Below are positions 6,466-14,704 of a stretch of 20,333 nt of DNA, piece after piece. Source of the stretch: CAZUZD01 sp964624465 (GTDB lineage: Bacteria > Planctomycetota > Planctomycetia > Isosphaerales > Isosphaeraceae); the NCBI GenBank assembly GCA_964624465.1, contig CAZUZD010000086.1:1-20333 (forward strand), given 5' to 3'. Positions within the stretch are counted from its first letter, which is position 1. Each line of letters opens with the position of its first letter. The translations under genes and the position numbers were made by a program. The notes beneath the pieces were generated by a model. The model was not told where the DNA came from, made no database searches, and saw only the letters and a program-made list of their open reading frames with translations.

Positions 6466-8205
6466 ATGAAGAAGCTGATCAACCGCCCCGAGGACGTGGT
6501 CGCGGAGCTGGTCGAGGGCCTGGCCTCGGCCTGGCCGGGGCTCAGCCGCGTGCCCGGCACCACCGTGCTGACCCGCGATGACCTGCCGGCGGCCCCCGAG
6601 GCGCGGCCGGTGACGCTGATCTCCGGTGGCGGCAGTGGTCATGAGCCGGCGCACGCCGGCTACGTCGGGCGCGGGATGCTCGCCGCGGCCGTCGCCGGCG
6701 ACGTCTTCACCTCGCCCAGCCCCGATGCCGTGCTGGCCGCCATCCGCGCCGTCAGTGGACCGGCCGGGACGCTCCTGATCGTCAAGAACTACACCGGCGA
6801 CCGCCTGAACTTCGGGCTGGCGGCCGAGCTGGCGCGGTCCGAGGGGCACACGGTCGAGATGGTCGTCGTCGGTGACGACGTCGCGCTGGCCGGGTCGGTG
6901 GAGTACGCGGGCCGTCGGGGGCTGGCCGGCACCGTGCTGGTCCACAAGATCGCCGGCTCGGCCGCCGAGGCGGGCCTGCCGCTGGCCGAGGTGGCCGCCG
7001 AGACGCGCGCCGCGGCCGAGTCGGTGCGGACCATGGGCGTCGCGCTGTCGGCCTGCACGATCCCGGCCGCCGGCCATCCCGGGTTCACGCTCGGGCCCGA
7101 CGAGATCGAGCTCGGCCTGGGCATCCACGGCGAGCCCGGCGTGCGCCGCGGCCGGATCGCGACGGCCGACGAGCTGGTCGACCATCTTCTGCGCCCGATC
7201 ATCGACGACCTCGTCCTGACCGAGGGCGAGCGCGTCGTGCTGATGGTCAACAACCTGGGCGCCACCCCGGCCATGGAGCTGGCGATCGTGGCCCGCCGCG
7301 CGATCGCCGACCTGGAGGCCCGGGGGCTGGTCGTCGAGCACGCATACCTCGGCTCGTTCCTGACAGCGCTGGAGATGGCCGGGGTCTCGCTGTCGGTGCT
7401 GCGGGTCGACGACCGCCGGCTCGCCCTGCTGGAGACCCCCACCGAGGCCCACGCCTGGCCCAACGCCACCGTCCGTCGGCGCTTGCAGCGCACGGCCGCC
7501 GCCGTCGCGCCTCCGGCGGCGCCGGCCCTCGAACACGGATCGGCGGGCGGCCCGCCCACGACGCCGCTGGGTCGTGCGGTCCTCGCGGCGATCGCGGCGG
7601 CCAGCGCGGCGATCCACGGCCAGGTGGAGCGGCTCAATACGCTCGACGAGGCCGTTGGCGACGGCGACCTGGGCACGAGCCTGGACCGCGGCTCCCAGGC
7701 GATCGCCGAGGCGCTGCCGACGCTGCCGTGCGACCGGCCGCCCGAGGCGTTGCACGCGCTCGGCCAGATCCTCCGGCGTCGGCTGGGCGGAACCTCGGGC
7801 CCGCTGTACGCCGCCCTGCTGCTGCGGGCCGCCAGCACGCTCCGCAAGGACCCCAGGCCCTCGACCGACCCGGCGTCCTGGGCCGACGCGTTCGCCGCCG
7901 GCTGCGAGGCGATGGCCGAGCTGGGCGGAGCCGCAGTCGGCGACCGGACCATGCTCGACGCCCTGGTCCCCGCCGCCGCCGCCCTGCAGGGCGCTCTGGC
8001 CGAGGGCCGACCCGTCGCCGAGGCACTCGACATGGCCACGGCCGCCGCCCAGATCGCGGCGCACGGCACCGCGAGCCTGGTTCCGCGCAAGGGCCGCTCC
8101 AGCTACCTCGGCTCCAGGGCCCTCGGACACCCCGATCCGGGGGCGGTGGCCGTGGGGATCTGGCTGGAGGCGATCGCCCGCGCGGCGGCGTCGGCCCGCT
8201 CGTGA
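6466..8205 (+). CDS. dhaK: dihydroxyacetone kinase, fused DhaK-DhaL, ATP type
   Basis: A 579-residue cytoplasmic kinase that phosphorylates dihydroxyacetone (glycerone) to DHAP, feeding glycolysis. The K domain (about 1-330) has SGGGSGHEP at 53-61, and the substrate-binding histidine, which forms a covalent hemiaminal with DHA in the family, at H221 in GIHGEPG. A linker rich in Ala and Pro (about 343-365) leads to the L domain (about 366-579). There VGDGDLGT at 397-403 supplies Asp residues for the two magnesium ions (D394, D399, D401), with GGTSGPLYA at 441-449, GDRTMLDAL at 492-500 and the closing RKGRSSYLGSRALGHPDPGA. The one-chain K-L layout matches the ATP-dependent Citrobacter type rather than the PTS-fed three-subunit type, and no DhaM is present. 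The ATG at 6466 begins the family-like MKKLINRPEDVV. Its stop overlaps the next start. Confidence 0.96.
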   Translation: MKKLINRPEDVVAELVEGLASAWPGLSRVPGTTVLTRDDLPAAPEARPVTLISGGGSGHEPAHAGYVGRGMLAAAVAGDVFTSPSPDAVLAAIRAVSGPAGTLLIVKNYTGDRLNFGLAAELARSEGHTVEMVVVGDDVALAGSVEYAGRRGLAGTVLVHKIAGSAAEAGLPLAEVAAETRAAAESVRTMGVALSACTIPAAGHPGFTLGPDEIELGLGIHGEPGVRRGRIATADELVDHLLRPIIDDLVLTEGERVVLMVNNLGATPAMELAIVARRAIADLEARGLVVEHAYLGSFLTALEMAGVSLSVLRVDDRRLALLETPTEAHAWPNATVRRRLQRTAAAVAPPAAPALEHGSAGGPPTTPLGRAVLAAIAAASAAIHGQVERLNTLDEAVGDGDLGTSLDRGSQAIAEALPTLPCDRPPEALHALGQILRRRLGGTSGPLYAALLLRAASTLRKDPRPSTDPASWADAFAAGCEAMAELGGAAVGDRTMLDALVPAAAALQGALAEGRPVAEALDMATAAAQIAAHGTASLVPRKGRSSYLGSRALGHPDPGAVAVGIWLEAIARAAASARS

Positions 8206-9119
8206 AGGTCTACTTCAGTGACCAGTTCGTCCTGCCGCTGCCGCCCTCGCACACCTTCCCGATGGTCAAGTACGCCAGGCTCCGCGAGCGGGTCGTCGCG
8301 GCCGGCCTGGTCGGACCCGGCGAGCTGCTCGTGCCGCCGGCAGCCGGCGATGACGACCTGCGACGGGCCCACGATCCAGAGTACGTGGCCAGGGTCGTCG
8401 AGGGCCGCCTGAGCGTCGCCGAGGTCCGGGAGATCGGACTGCCCTGGTCGCCCGAGCTGGTCGAGCGATCCCGGCGCTCGGTGGGGGCCACGATCGCCGC
8501 GGCGCGGGCCGCCCTGGCCGACGGCGTCGCGGTGAACCTCGCTGGCGGCACGCACCACGCCGCGGCTGGCAAGGGGGCCGGCTACTGCGTGTTCAATGAC
8601 GTGGCGGTCGCGGCCCGGACCCTCCAGGCCGAGGGGCGGATCGCCGGCGCCGTGGTCCTCGACTGCGACGTGCACCACGGCGACGGCACCGCCAGCATCT
8701 TCGCCGGCGACCCGTCGGTGTTCACCTTCTCGATCCACGGCGCCCGCAATTACCCCCTGCGCAAGCCGGCTGGCGACCTCGACGTGCCGCTGGACGACGG
8801 CGCCGACGACGCCACCTACCTGGCCGCTCTGGAGCGTGGCCTCACGATCGCCCTGGCCCGCGCCGAGGGTGCCGATCTGGCCTTCTACATGGCGGGAGCC
8901 GACCCGTACGCCGGCGACCGGCTCGGCCGGATGGCGGTCTCGGCCGACGGGCTGGCCCGGCGCGACCGGCTCGTCTTCGATCGCTGCGCCGCGCAGGGCC
9001 TGCCGGTGGCCGTCTCGATGGCCGGCGGCTACGGCCGCGACACCGAGGAGACGGTCGCCATCCAGCTCGAGACCGTGCGCATCGCCGCCAGTTTCGCGCG
9101 CCCGGGGCCGCCGGCCTGA
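8202..9119 (+). CDS. histone deacetylase-like (AcuC/class II type) zinc deacetylase
   Basis: A 305-residue member of the arginase/deacetylase fold, expected to remove acetyl groups from lysine or small amines in the cytoplasm. The GTG start (8202) overlaps the dhaK TGA as GTGA, so translation is probably coupled. Visible motifs are GGTHHA at 115-120 (active-site histidine pair), GYCVFNDVAVAA at 127-138, DCDVHHGDGTA at 154-164 with zinc ligands D156 and H158, GADPYAGDRLGRM at 232-244 with the third ligand D234, and GGY at 275-277 with the transition-state tyrosine Y277. All catalytic positions are present. The length matches the short bacterial single-domain type. Substrates are not predictable; acetyl-lysine is favoured because a protein acetyltransferase gene faces it 28 bases away. 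Bacterial homologues also include acetylpolyamine amidohydrolases. Confidence 0.93.
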   Translation: MKVYFSDQFVLPLPPSHTFPMVKYARLRERVVAAGLVGPGELLVPPAAGDDDLRRAHDPEYVARVVEGRLSVAEVREIGLPWSPELVERSRRSVGATIAAARAALADGVAVNLAGGTHHAAAGKGAGYCVFNDVAVAARTLQAEGRIAGAVVLDCDVHHGDGTASIFAGDPSVFTFSIHGARNYPLRKPAGDLDVPLDDGADDATYLAALERGLTIALARAEGADLAFYMAGADPYAGDRLGRMAVSADGLARRDRLVFDRCAAQGLPVAVSMAGGYGRDTEETVAIQLETVRIAASFARPGPPA

Positions 9120-9147
9120 CGGCCGGGGCCCCGTGGGCGGCGGGTCC

Positions 9148-11892
9148 TCAGAGGGTCATCTCGGCGCGGACGACACCGTCGTGCTCGTCGGCCTGGAGGG
9201 TGAACCCGAGGCCCTGGCAAAGGGCCTGCATCGGGCGGTTCTGCGGCAGGATCTCGGCCGTGATCCGGTCGAGCTGCCCGTCGCGACCGACCTGCACCAG
9301 GCGGCCCAGCAGCTCGCTGCCGAGCCCCTGGCGCTGGCAGGCGTCGGCGATCAGGAGGCCGAACTCCGCCTCGTTCACGCCGCGACGCTTGCTGAGCCGG
9401 CCCACGCCGAGGATCTGCGGGTGCCCGTCGGCGTCGCGGCCCTCGGCCACCAGCGCCATCTCGCGGTCGTAGTCGATGAAACAGATCCGCGTCAATCGCT
9501 CGTGCGAGATCCGCTGGCTGAGCTTCATGGCGTGGAAGTACCGCATGTACACGCTGTTCTCGGAAAGCTCCTGGTGGAACTTCACGATGAGCGGCTCGTC
9601 CTCGGGGCGGATCGGCCGGATCGTCACCGGCCGGCCGTCGCGGAGGGTCCAGGGCGCGACGTAACCCTGGGGGTACGGCTGGATGGCGGGGGTCGGCAGC
9701 CGATCGTCGGGCACGTCGGCCGGGTGCAGGACGACGCGGGCGTCCAGTGCGATCAGCCGCTCGGGTGCGGCCACCAGCGGGTTGATGTCGAGCTCGGCGA
9801 TCCGGCGCTGTTCGACGATCAGCCGGCTGAACCGGACCATCAGCCGCTCCAGCGCCGCCAGGTCGACGGGCGGCCGGCCGCGCACGCCCTTCAGCGCGGT
9901 GAAGATCTTCGTCCGCTCCATCATCCGACGCGCCAGGGTCGTGTTCAGCGGCGGCAGGCCGAGGGCACGGTCCTTGTACACCTCGACGAGCTGGCCACCC
10001 GAGCCGAACAGCAGCACGGGGCCGAACTGGGCGTCGGGGCTGCTGCCGATGATCAGCTCGTAGCCGTCGAGCTTGATCATCGGCTGCACGGTCACGCCCA
10101 GGAAGTGCTCGGCGCCAGCCAGACGGGTCACCGAGGCCCGGATCGCCTCGTAGGCGGCTCGCACGGCGTCGGCGTCGGCGAGGTTCAGCTTCACACCGCC
10201 GACGTCGGTCTTGTGCGTGATCGTCTCGGAGTGGAGCTTGAGCACGATCGGGTAGCCGAGCTCGCCCGCCAGCGCCACGGCCGCCTCGGGCGTGGTCGCC
10301 ACCCGGGTCGGGACGGTCGGGATCCCGTAGGCCTCGAGGAGCTGCTTCGACTCCAGCTCGGTCAGCAGGGTGCGGCCCGAGGCCAGCGCGGCGGCGAGGA
10401 TCGCGGCCCCGCGCTCGGTGGCGGCGCCGTCGGTCACCTCGTCCTCGGCGAGCGAGGGGGTCTCGTACAGGGCCCGCAGGTTGTCGCTGTACCGCCACAT
10501 CAGGGTGAAGACCTGCGCGGCGGTGTCGGGATACGGGTACGTCGGGATGTTCGAGCGATTGAGGATCGCCTCGCCGGCCGCCACGTCCGAGCCGCCCATC
10601 CAGCTGGCCAGCACGGGCTTGCCGGTGACGGACTTCGCGGCGTGCTTGAGCGTCTCGGCCGTCTGGGTCGGGTCGGTCATCGCCTGGGGGGTGAGGATGA
10701 CGAGCAGGCCGTCGCTGGCCGGGTCGTCGGCCGCCTTCTCCAGGGCCCTGGCGTAGCGCTCCGGGCTGGCGTCGCCGAGCACGTCGATGGGGTTGGCGTG
10801 GCTCCAGTGCACGGGCAGGAAGGCGTTGAGCTCCGCGACCGTCGCCTCGGAGAGCTCGGCGAGCTGGCCGCCGGTGCCGATGAGGGTGTCGGTGGCGAGG
10901 ACGCCGGGGCCGCCGGCATTGGTCAGGATCGTGAGCCGGGGGCCGCGGGGGCGGGGCTGCTTCGAGAGCGCCTCGGCGAGGTAGAACAGCTCGCTGATCC
11001 GGTTGACGCGGAGCACGCCCGAGCGGTGGAACGCCGCATCGAGCACCTCGTCGCTGCCGGCCAGGCTGCCGGTGTGCGAGGCCGCCGCCTTGGCCGCCTG
11101 CGCCGAGCGGCCGGCCTTGATCACGATGATCGGCTTGCTCAGGGCCACCTCGCGCGCCGCCGACAGGAACGACCGCGCGTCGCCGATCGACTCCATGTAG
11201 AGCAGGATGCTCTTGGTCTGCGGGTCGTCGGCCAGGTAGTCGATCAGGTCGCCCCAGTTCACATCCAGCATCGAGCCAATCGAGACGAACTTGCTGAAGC
11301 CGACGTTCTCCTTGAGGCTCCAGTCGAGGATCGCCGTCAGCAGGGCGCCGCTCTGGCTCACCAGGCCGACGTTGCCGGGCCGGGCCATGGTGCTGGCGAA
11401 GGTGGCGTTCAGGCCGTTGAGCGGATTCATGAGGCCCAGGCAGTTCGGGCCGATGATCCGCATCCGCCCCCGGCGGGCCTGCTCGAGCACCTGGCGCTCG
11501 AGCTCGACGCCCTCGGGGCCGACCTCCTTGAACCCGGCCGAGATGATGATGGCGCCGGGGACCCCCATCGCGACGCACTCGGCGATGATCGCCGGCACGC
11601 TCGGGGCGGGGGTGACGATCACCACCAGGTCGGGCGTCTCGGGCAGGTCACTGACCGAGGGGTACGCCCGGATGCCCAGGACGTTCGGTCGCTTGGGGTT
11701 GACCGGGTACACCGTCCCGCCGAACGGGGTGCTGATCAGGTTCCAGAGGATCGTCCGCCCGACGCTGCCGACCTTCTCGGTGGCGCCCACCACCGCGACG
11801 CTGCGGGGGGCGAAGATCGCATCGAGCGGCCGCTGGGTGACCCGGAGCACGTCGTGGGCCCGTCCCTTTTCACTCGGATCGCTGACCGGCAT
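9148..11892 (-). CDS. pat: Pat/PatZ-type protein lysine acetyltransferase (acyl-CoA synthetase-like plus GNAT)
   Basis: A 914-residue cytoplasmic protein with the architecture of Pat, which acetylates lysines, classically the active-site lysine of acetyl-CoA synthetase, using acetyl-CoA. The CoA-binding Rossmann domain starts at about 23 (IFAPRSVAVVGATEKVGSVG). Ligase-CoA-like domains follow, with IGPNCLGLMNP at 147-157 and SHTGSLAGSDE at 272-282. The histidine H273 aligns with the phosphorylated histidine of succinyl-CoA synthetase alpha. An ATP-grasp region spans about 495-725 (YPIVLKLHSETITHKTDVGG, LDINPLV at 701-707). The GNAT domain is at about 755-914, with the acetyl-CoA pyrophosphate loop QRQGLGS at 853-859. 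The ATG at 11892 follows AAGGGA nine bases upstream. No acetyl-CoA synthetase gene is in view. An NDP-forming acyl-CoA synthetase with a fused GNAT is the same architecture, so dual activity is possible. Confidence 0.93.
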   Translation of the reverse strand: MPVSDPSEKGRAHDVLRVTQRPLDAIFAPRSVAVVGATEKVGSVGRTILWNLISTPFGGTVYPVNPKRPNVLGIRAYPSVSDLPETPDLVVIVTPAPSVPAIIAECVAMGVPGAIIISAGFKEVGPEGVELERQVLEQARRGRMRIIGPNCLGLMNPLNGLNATFASTMARPGNVGLVSQSGALLTAILDWSLKENVGFSKFVSIGSMLDVNWGDLIDYLADDPQTKSILLYMESIGDARSFLSAAREVALSKPIIVIKAGRSAQAAKAAASHTGSLAGSDEVLDAAFHRSGVLRVNRISELFYLAEALSKQPRPRGPRLTILTNAGGPGVLATDTLIGTGGQLAELSEATVAELNAFLPVHWSHANPIDVLGDASPERYARALEKAADDPASDGLLVILTPQAMTDPTQTAETLKHAAKSVTGKPVLASWMGGSDVAAGEAILNRSNIPTYPYPDTAAQVFTLMWRYSDNLRALYETPSLAEDEVTDGAATERGAAILAAALASGRTLLTELESKQLLEAYGIPTVPTRVATTPEAAVALAGELGYPIVLKLHSETITHKTDVGGVKLNLADADAVRAAYEAIRASVTRLAGAEHFLGVTVQPMIKLDGYELIIGSSPDAQFGPVLLFGSGGQLVEVYKDRALGLPPLNTTLARRMMERTKIFTALKGVRGRPPVDLAALERLMVRFSRLIVEQRRIAELDINPLVAAPERLIALDARVVLHPADVPDDRLPTPAIQPYPQGYVAPWTLRDGRPVTIRPIRPEDEPLIVKFHQELSENSVYMRYFHAMKLSQRISHERLTRICFIDYDREMALVAEGRDADGHPQILGVGRLSKRRGVNEAEFGLLIADACQRQGLGSELLGRLVQVGRDGQLDRITAEILPQNRPMQALCQGLGFTLQADEHDGVVRAEMTL

Positions 11893-11926
11893 GGCACACG
11901 TCCCTTCTCGAACTTCGGCGGGGAGA

Positions 11927-11977
11927 GGCAGCCCTTATCCAACCACAGACCGACCGGATCGACCAGACAGGGCTGCC
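11927..11977. repeat. 9-bp perfect inverted repeat in the pat/phoD divergent region
   Basis: GGCAGCCCT at 11927-11935 is mirrored exactly by AGGGCTGCC at 11969-11977, with 33 bases between the arms. It lies between the pat start and the putative phoD -35. It could be a split operator read by a looping or dimeric regulator, or a stem in the pat leader. Confidence 0.45.
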
Positions 11978-11988
11978 AGGGCGCCGGC

Positions 11989-12017
11989 TGGCCGTCCCGG
12001 GATTCCCCGGCTAGACT
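11989..12017 (+). promoter_or_regulatory. possible promoter of phoD
   Basis: TGGCCG (11989-11994, three of six to TTGACA) and TAGACT (12012-12017, four of six to TATAAT) are 17 bases apart and would give a leader of about 42 bases before the ATG at 12066. The -35 match is weak. Confidence 0.33.
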
Positions 12018-12065
12018 CTCCGGAGTCCGTCCCATCAACACCGTTGCATGATCGGTGAAGTTTCC

Positions 12066-13652
12066 ATGAAGCCCACGCCCCCGACCCCGTCCGCCCCGAT
12101 GGATCGCCGCCACTTCGGCCGCGTGCTGGCCGGCGCGGCCGCCGCCGCGACCGGCTTCGGCGGCCGGTCGCCGGCGATCGTGGTCCCGGACCGGGCCCGG
12201 CCGGCGATCGACTCGGGCGTCGCCGTCGGCGACGTCTCGGGCCGCTCGGCCCTGGTCTGGAGCCGCACCGACCGGCCGGCCCGGATGCGCGTCGAGTACG
12301 CCACCCGGCCCGACATCCAGGGCGCCCTGCGCCGCGAGGGGCCGATCGCGCTGCCCGAGGACGACTTCACGGCGCGGCTGGTGCTCGATGACCTGCCGCC
12401 GGGGGCCCTGGTGCACTACCGGGTCACGTTCCGGGACCTCGACGACCGCCGGATCGAGAGCGCCCCGGCCGTCGGCCAGTTCCGGGTCGCGCCCGGCGAG
12501 GGCCGCGACCTGACGTTCGCCTGGGGCGGCGACACCTGCGGCCAGGGCTGGGGCATCGACGAGTCCCGCGGCGGCCTGGCCATCTACGACGCCATACGCC
12601 GCGCCGCCCCCGACTTCTTCCTCCACAGCGGCGACAACATCTACGCCGACAACCCCATCGAGCGCGAGGTCCGGCTCGACGACGGCAGCCTCTGGCGCAA
12701 CGTCGTCACCGAGGCCAAGAGCAAGGTCGCCGAGACCCTCGACGAGTTCCGCGGCAACTACCGCTACAACCTCCTCGACGCCAACCTCCGCCGGCTCCAG
12801 GCCGAGATCCCGCTGGTCGTGCAGTGGGACGACCACGAGGTCCTCAACAACTGGTATCCGGGCGAGATCCTCGACGACCCCCGCTATAAGGTCCAATCGG
12901 TCGACCTGCTCTCCGCCCGCGCCCGCCGCGCGTTCTTCGAGTATTGCCCGGTCCGCCGGCACCCCGACGACCTGGAGCGCATCGACCGGGTGATCCACTA
13001 CGGCCCGCTGCTCGACGTGTTCGTCCTCGACCAGCGCACCGATCGCGGCCCGAACTCGGGGAATCGCCAGGCCGCCGACGGGCCCGAGACGGCGTTCCAC
13101 GGGCCCTCGCAGTTGCAGCGCCTGAAGCGCCGGCTGCTGGAGAGTCGCGCGACCTGGAAGGTGATCGCCAGCGACATGCCGATCGGCCTGGTCCTGGGCG
13201 ACGGCCCCGATCGGTACGAGGGGCTCGCCAACGGCGACCCCGGCCCGCCGCTGGGCCGCGAGCGCGAGCTGGCCGAGCTGCTGGCGTTCTGCAAGTCCGC
13301 CGGGGTCCGCAACCTCGTCTGGCTCACCGCCGACGTCCACTACGCCGCCGCCCACCACTACGACCCCGAGCGGGCCCGGTTCCCCCACTTCGACCCGTTC
13401 TGGGAGTTCATCGCCGGCCCGCTCCACGCCGGCACCTTCGGCCCCGGCACCCTCGACCCGACCTTCGGCCCCCAGCTGAAGTTCCGCAGCATCCCCGAGG
13501 GGATGAAGCAGAACCGCCCGCCGTCGGAGGGCAAGCAGTTCTTCGGGCTGGTCAAGATCGACGGCCGCTCGCAGACCCTGACCGTCAACCTGCACGACGC
13601 CACCGGAGCCCGGCTCTACTGCGTCGACCTGGAGCCCTGGCAGCCCGCCTAA
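12066..13652 (+). CDS. phoD: PhoD-like alkaline phosphatase/phosphodiesterase, Tat-exported
   Basis: A 528-residue exported metallophosphoesterase that releases phosphate from organic phosphomono- and diesters outside the cytoplasm. The start at 12066 is preferred because GGTGAAG lies just upstream; an ATG at 12048 would add six residues. A twin-arginine signal is visible: DRRHFGRVLAG at 13-23 followed by an alanine-rich hydrophobic core. A fibronectin-like PhoD N-domain spans about 45-142 (SGVAVGDVSGRSALVWSRTD). The metal-binding core follows: WGGDTC at 153-158 (D156), HSGDNIYAD at 187-195 (D190), QWDDHEV at 253-259, ASDMPIG at 368-374, and LTADVHY at 420-426. All PhoD-type ligand motifs are present. 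PhoD enzymes use calcium and iron, so activity need not follow zinc supply. No Pho-box was recognised upstream, so phosphate regulation is unproven. Confidence 0.94.
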   Translation: MKPTPPTPSAPMDRRHFGRVLAGAAAAATGFGGRSPAIVVPDRARPAIDSGVAVGDVSGRSALVWSRTDRPARMRVEYATRPDIQGALRREGPIALPEDDFTARLVLDDLPPGALVHYRVTFRDLDDRRIESAPAVGQFRVAPGEGRDLTFAWGGDTCGQGWGIDESRGGLAIYDAIRRAAPDFFLHSGDNIYADNPIEREVRLDDGSLWRNVVTEAKSKVAETLDEFRGNYRYNLLDANLRRLQAEIPLVVQWDDHEVLNNWYPGEILDDPRYKVQSVDLLSARARRAFFEYCPVRRHPDDLERIDRVIHYGPLLDVFVLDQRTDRGPNSGNRQAADGPETAFHGPSQLQRLKRRLLESRATWKVIASDMPIGLVLGDGPDRYEGLANGDPGPPLGRERELAELLAFCKSAGVRNLVWLTADVHYAAAHHYDPERARFPHFDPFWEFIAGPLHAGTFGPGTLDPTFGPQLKFRSIPEGMKQNRPPSEGKQFFGLVKIDGRSQTLTVNLHDATGARLYCVDLEPWQPA

Positions 13653-13707
13653 CGCTCCGGAGCGAGCCGGTCGACCAGCGCGTCCGGCTCCGGCCGCTGG
13701 GGAACAT

Positions 13708-13722
13708 CCTCACGCCGTGAGG
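13708..13722. terminator. small hairpin between convergent phoD and J-domain gene
   Basis: CCTCACG and CGTGAGG flank a single C, forming a compact stem in the 85-base gap between two converging genes. A 12-base palindrome, CGCTCCGGAGCG, lies at 13653-13664 right after the phoD stop. Neither is followed by a T tract, so termination is a guess. Confidence 0.28.
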
Positions 13723-13737
13723 GCTGGAGGCGGGGGG

Positions 13738-14652
13738 TCAGAGGTCGTCGATGTGGCAGGCGCGGCGGGCGGCGTCGTAGGCGGCCTGGAGCCGGACGAA
13801 CGCATCCGCCGTGCCGCCGGCGTCGGGGTGGGTGGTGCGGGAGCGGGCCCGGAAGGCGGAGCGGACGTCGGCGGCAGTGTAGGGGGGGGCCAGGCCCAGG
13901 AGGTCGGCCCACCAGGGAGCCCCGTCGGACGCGGTCCCGGTCGGGCGAAACTCGCGGCCGAAGTGGTGGGCGTAGAGCCGCCGGACCTCGTCGCGGAAGC
14001 CGCGGACCCGGCCCGCCAGGGCGTCGGGGTGCACGAGCCAGGCGGCCAGGGCGCGCGGATCGTCGCCGGCATCGTCCAGGACCTCGCGGGTCAGGCCGGC
14101 GTCGCGGAACGTGGCGTCGAACCGCGAGGCCACCGCCTCGGTGAGAACCTCCCGCGGGGTCGGGCCCCCGGGGGCCCAGAAGAGCACGGCGGCGGAGTCG
14201 ATCAGACGGCCGGCCGCCGCGGCGAGCGGGTCGTCGCCGCCGGCATCGCCGAGCGCCACCTGCGACCGCCAGAAGCCGACCAGGGCGACCTCGAACAGCG
14301 TCCGCAGCGCCTCGAAGCTCGGCGGCACCGGACGGCCGGCGCGGAGGGCCGGCACGGGCTCGGGGTCCAGCCCGAGCCGGTCGCGGACGAACCCGGTGAT
14401 TCGGCGCACCTCGTCGACGCCCGGCTGGTCCGGGTGCGGGATCGCATTCGGCGGCATCGTCGCGCGCCCGAGGGCCTCGGCGGCGACGTTGTAGGCGAAC
14501 GCCGCCAGCCAGGGCGTCGCGTACAGGCCCAGGTGAACCTCGCCGCGCTTGCCCTGGCGAATGCGCGCCTTGAACCGGCGGCCCTGCCGGGGCACCGCCA
14601 GCTCGATCACCCCCCTGGGGAGCTTTCCGGGACCGGACTGCGATCGAGCCAT
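13738..14652 (-). CDS. protein with N-terminal AP2-like DNA-binding domain and C-terminal J-domain
   Basis: A 304-residue protein with an unusual domain pair; no characterised homologue is known to me. The ATG at 14652 follows GAGGGA about ten bases upstream. Residues about 12-62 match the AP2/ERF pattern: PRGV, then RFKARIR (strand with the conserved Arg), GKRGEVHLGLYAT (the LG-F/Y-T turn) and AAFAYNVAAEALG (the AA.AY..AA helix). Residues about 80-235 are mostly helical with no motif I recognise. Residues about 248-298 form a J-domain: ADLLGLAPPYTAADVRSAFRA, then the HPD tripeptide at 275-277 in THPDAGG, then a closing helix ending ARRA. J-domains stimulate Hsp70 ATPase through HPD. The combination suggests recruitment of DnaK to DNA or to a nucleic-acid complex, which is inference. 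The J-domain call is firm; the AP2-like call rests on pattern only. Confidence 0.8.
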   Translation of the reverse strand: MARSQSGPGKLPRGVIELAVPRQGRRFKARIRQGKRGEVHLGLYATPWLAAFAYNVAAEALGRATMPPNAIPHPDQPGVDEVRRITGFVRDRLGLDPEPVPALRAGRPVPPSFEALRTLFEVALVGFWRSQVALGDAGGDDPLAAAAGRLIDSAAVLFWAPGGPTPREVLTEAVASRFDATFRDAGLTREVLDDAGDDPRALAAWLVHPDALAGRVRGFRDEVRRLYAHHFGREFRPTGTASDGAPWWADLLGLAPPYTAADVRSAFRARSRTTHPDAGGTADAFVRLQAAYDAARRACHIDDL

Positions 14653-14704
14653 GCCAGCAGGTTCCCTCGTCGTCCCGGCCCGTGAACCCGCAAAGCCACC
14701 GTCG

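Noticed and set aside
6319..8130. 603-codon minus-strand frame opposite dhaK
   Set aside because: Gly/Arg/Gln-rich shadow of a gene whose plus-strand frame has complete catalytic motifs.
8596..12051. 1151-codon plus-strand frame opposite pat
   Set aside because: It mirrors the codon structure of pat and the deacetylase, with no domain of its own.
11736..13595. 619-codon minus-strand frame opposite phoD
   Set aside because: It is valine/glycine-rich antisense of phoD without motifs; phoD itself is complete.
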